Assembly (NCBI RefSeq): GCF_050908995.1
Contig: NC_135122.1
Location: forward strand, 17,462,501-17,526,500
DNA from: Andrena cerasifolii
Lineage: Eukaryota; Arthropoda; Insecta; Hymenoptera; Andrenidae
Direction of reading: 5' to 3'
Length of the DNA stretch: 64,000 bases
This document shows, one piece after another, positions 63,316 to 64,000 of the stretch (position 1 is its first letter; every line of letters starts with the position of its first letter). Made by a program: the position numbers and the translations under genes. The notes under the pieces are model-generated. The model made no database searches, had not been told where the DNA came from, and saw nothing but the letters and a program-made list of their open reading frames with translations.

Positions 63316-63541
63316 TTTGCCTGGCAGTAGAGGCGGACCCGGGCCGCGCTGTGCCCGTGCCTGAGGCCCGCAGGGCGCAGCCAGTTTCCCGGCCGCGGGA
63401 GGGTCGTGGCTCCCGTTACCCCCGGCCCGAGGCCCGAGCCGTAGTTCCCCAGGGGTCCCAAGGTGCCCATCGAGCCCTTCAGCGTGGTCATGCCCACCGG
63501 CAGGCCTGCGCTCGCTCCGTTCGATCCGTACATCTGTTGCA
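63316..63541 (-). CDS. Possible internal or terminal coding exon of an unidentified upstream gene
   Basis: A 226-bp GC-rich open block between a TTTCAG acceptor (AG at 63543-63542) and an AAA|GTGAGG donor at 63315. If not spliced, the frame ends at a TGA at 63314-63312. The peptide is rich in Gly, Leu, Pro and Ser (QQMYGSNGASAGLPVG, then LGPLGNYGSGLGPG), resembling a disordered region of a nuclear or signalling protein. I do not recognise the gene. A chance PRPGNW string resembles a laminin motif, but nothing else around it does. Unlike the non-coding islands, its plus-strand right flank (63640-63800) is C-rich, so it lacks the skew flip. The plus strand also offers an acceptor-like site near 63328, but a weaker frame and donor. 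Confidence 0.42.
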
Positions 63542-64000
63542 CTGAAATCCCGTAAAACACATCAGTCCCGCCATAGCACCTGCATCTCTTCCGTTTCCGC
63601 TTCGACATTCAACGATACACCGTCATTCACTTGCTTCACCTTGACCTTCTCGTGGAGAAGGCTGTCTAATCAAATCTACTCAACAATTCCCGCAACAAGT
63701 AATTAAACTAATTCACTCGAGGATCCATTCACATATCTAAACCAACCACCTACTCTCCCTTAACTGCTTCAAATCCAAGAAGTACTGATTTTCCACAGTT
63801 AATCCATTATGATCCAGATGTATTTAGACTACATGTCTTTTGAGACTTTTCTAAATAGCAGCAGATATCATACATACATATTTCCCACCATTTTCTACCT
63901 TTTCTAAACTCGCATTATTTCTGTTCAAGGGAAATTTTCAATAAAATTTTCCAAAAAATCAATTTTTTTACATATATCTATAGTATAGTATCTGAGGAAT

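Noticed and set aside
63380..63400. PRPGNW string resembling the laminin N-terminal motif SPRPGNW
   Set aside because: The flanking residues are Gly/Leu-rich and unlike laminin, and the exon lies upstream of the start-codon exon, so the match is judged chance.

Overview
The window looks like AT-rich, low-gene-density insect nuclear DNA. The only confidently recognised gene is an insect-type laminin alpha subunit of the alpha-1/2 (wing blister) class on the minus strand. The compositional patchwork (AT-rich intron with CpG-rich islands not depleted of CpG) would fit a hymenopteran such as a bee, ant or wasp. That assignment is inference, not proof. No rRNA, tRNA, CRISPR array, operon or bacterial feature is visible.

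Layout. Two minus-strand coding exons can be joined exactly. Exon 1 (46948 to 46819) carries the start codon and a signal peptide. Exon 2 (5928 to 5621) carries the start of the laminin N-terminal domain. The junction is in frame with canonical GT/AG sites, giving 146 residues. The intron between them is 40,890 bp and fills most of the window. Positions 1-5620 are the start of the next intron, and the rest of the gene lies beyond position 1. Positions 46949-48110 are the CpG-rich 5' end and probable promoter. Positions 48111-63300 look intergenic, or belong to a long intron of an unseen gene, and contain a large GC-rich block at 58.5-60.9 kb. A second possible minus-strand coding exon of unknown identity sits at 63316-63541.

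Mobile DNA. The intron and upstream region contain short non-autonomous DNA transposons defined by their ends: two hAT-type elements with 8-bp target duplications (24953, 37582) and a separate single hAT-like end (46742); an older hAT-like element (12287); a hairpin Harbinger-type element with TTA duplications (33890); and TTAA-flanked elements, two with piggyBac-like CCCTT ends (29369, 49758) and one 716-bp element with 141-bp inverted repeats (17581). Degenerate minisatellites lie at 7.1-7.7 kb and 62.4-62.6 kb.

The most unusual signal is compositional. Many CpG-rich islands have the same asymmetric shoulders on the plus strand: A/C-rich on the left and G/T-rich on the right. Hand counts at several islands give about 2:1 to 8:1 C over G on the left and about 2.5:1 to 4.3:1 G over C on the right. 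Transcription of the laminin gene in one direction cannot produce both shoulders. This suggests divergent transcription or replication initiation at each island, and makes the giant intron look like a series of active regulatory sites.
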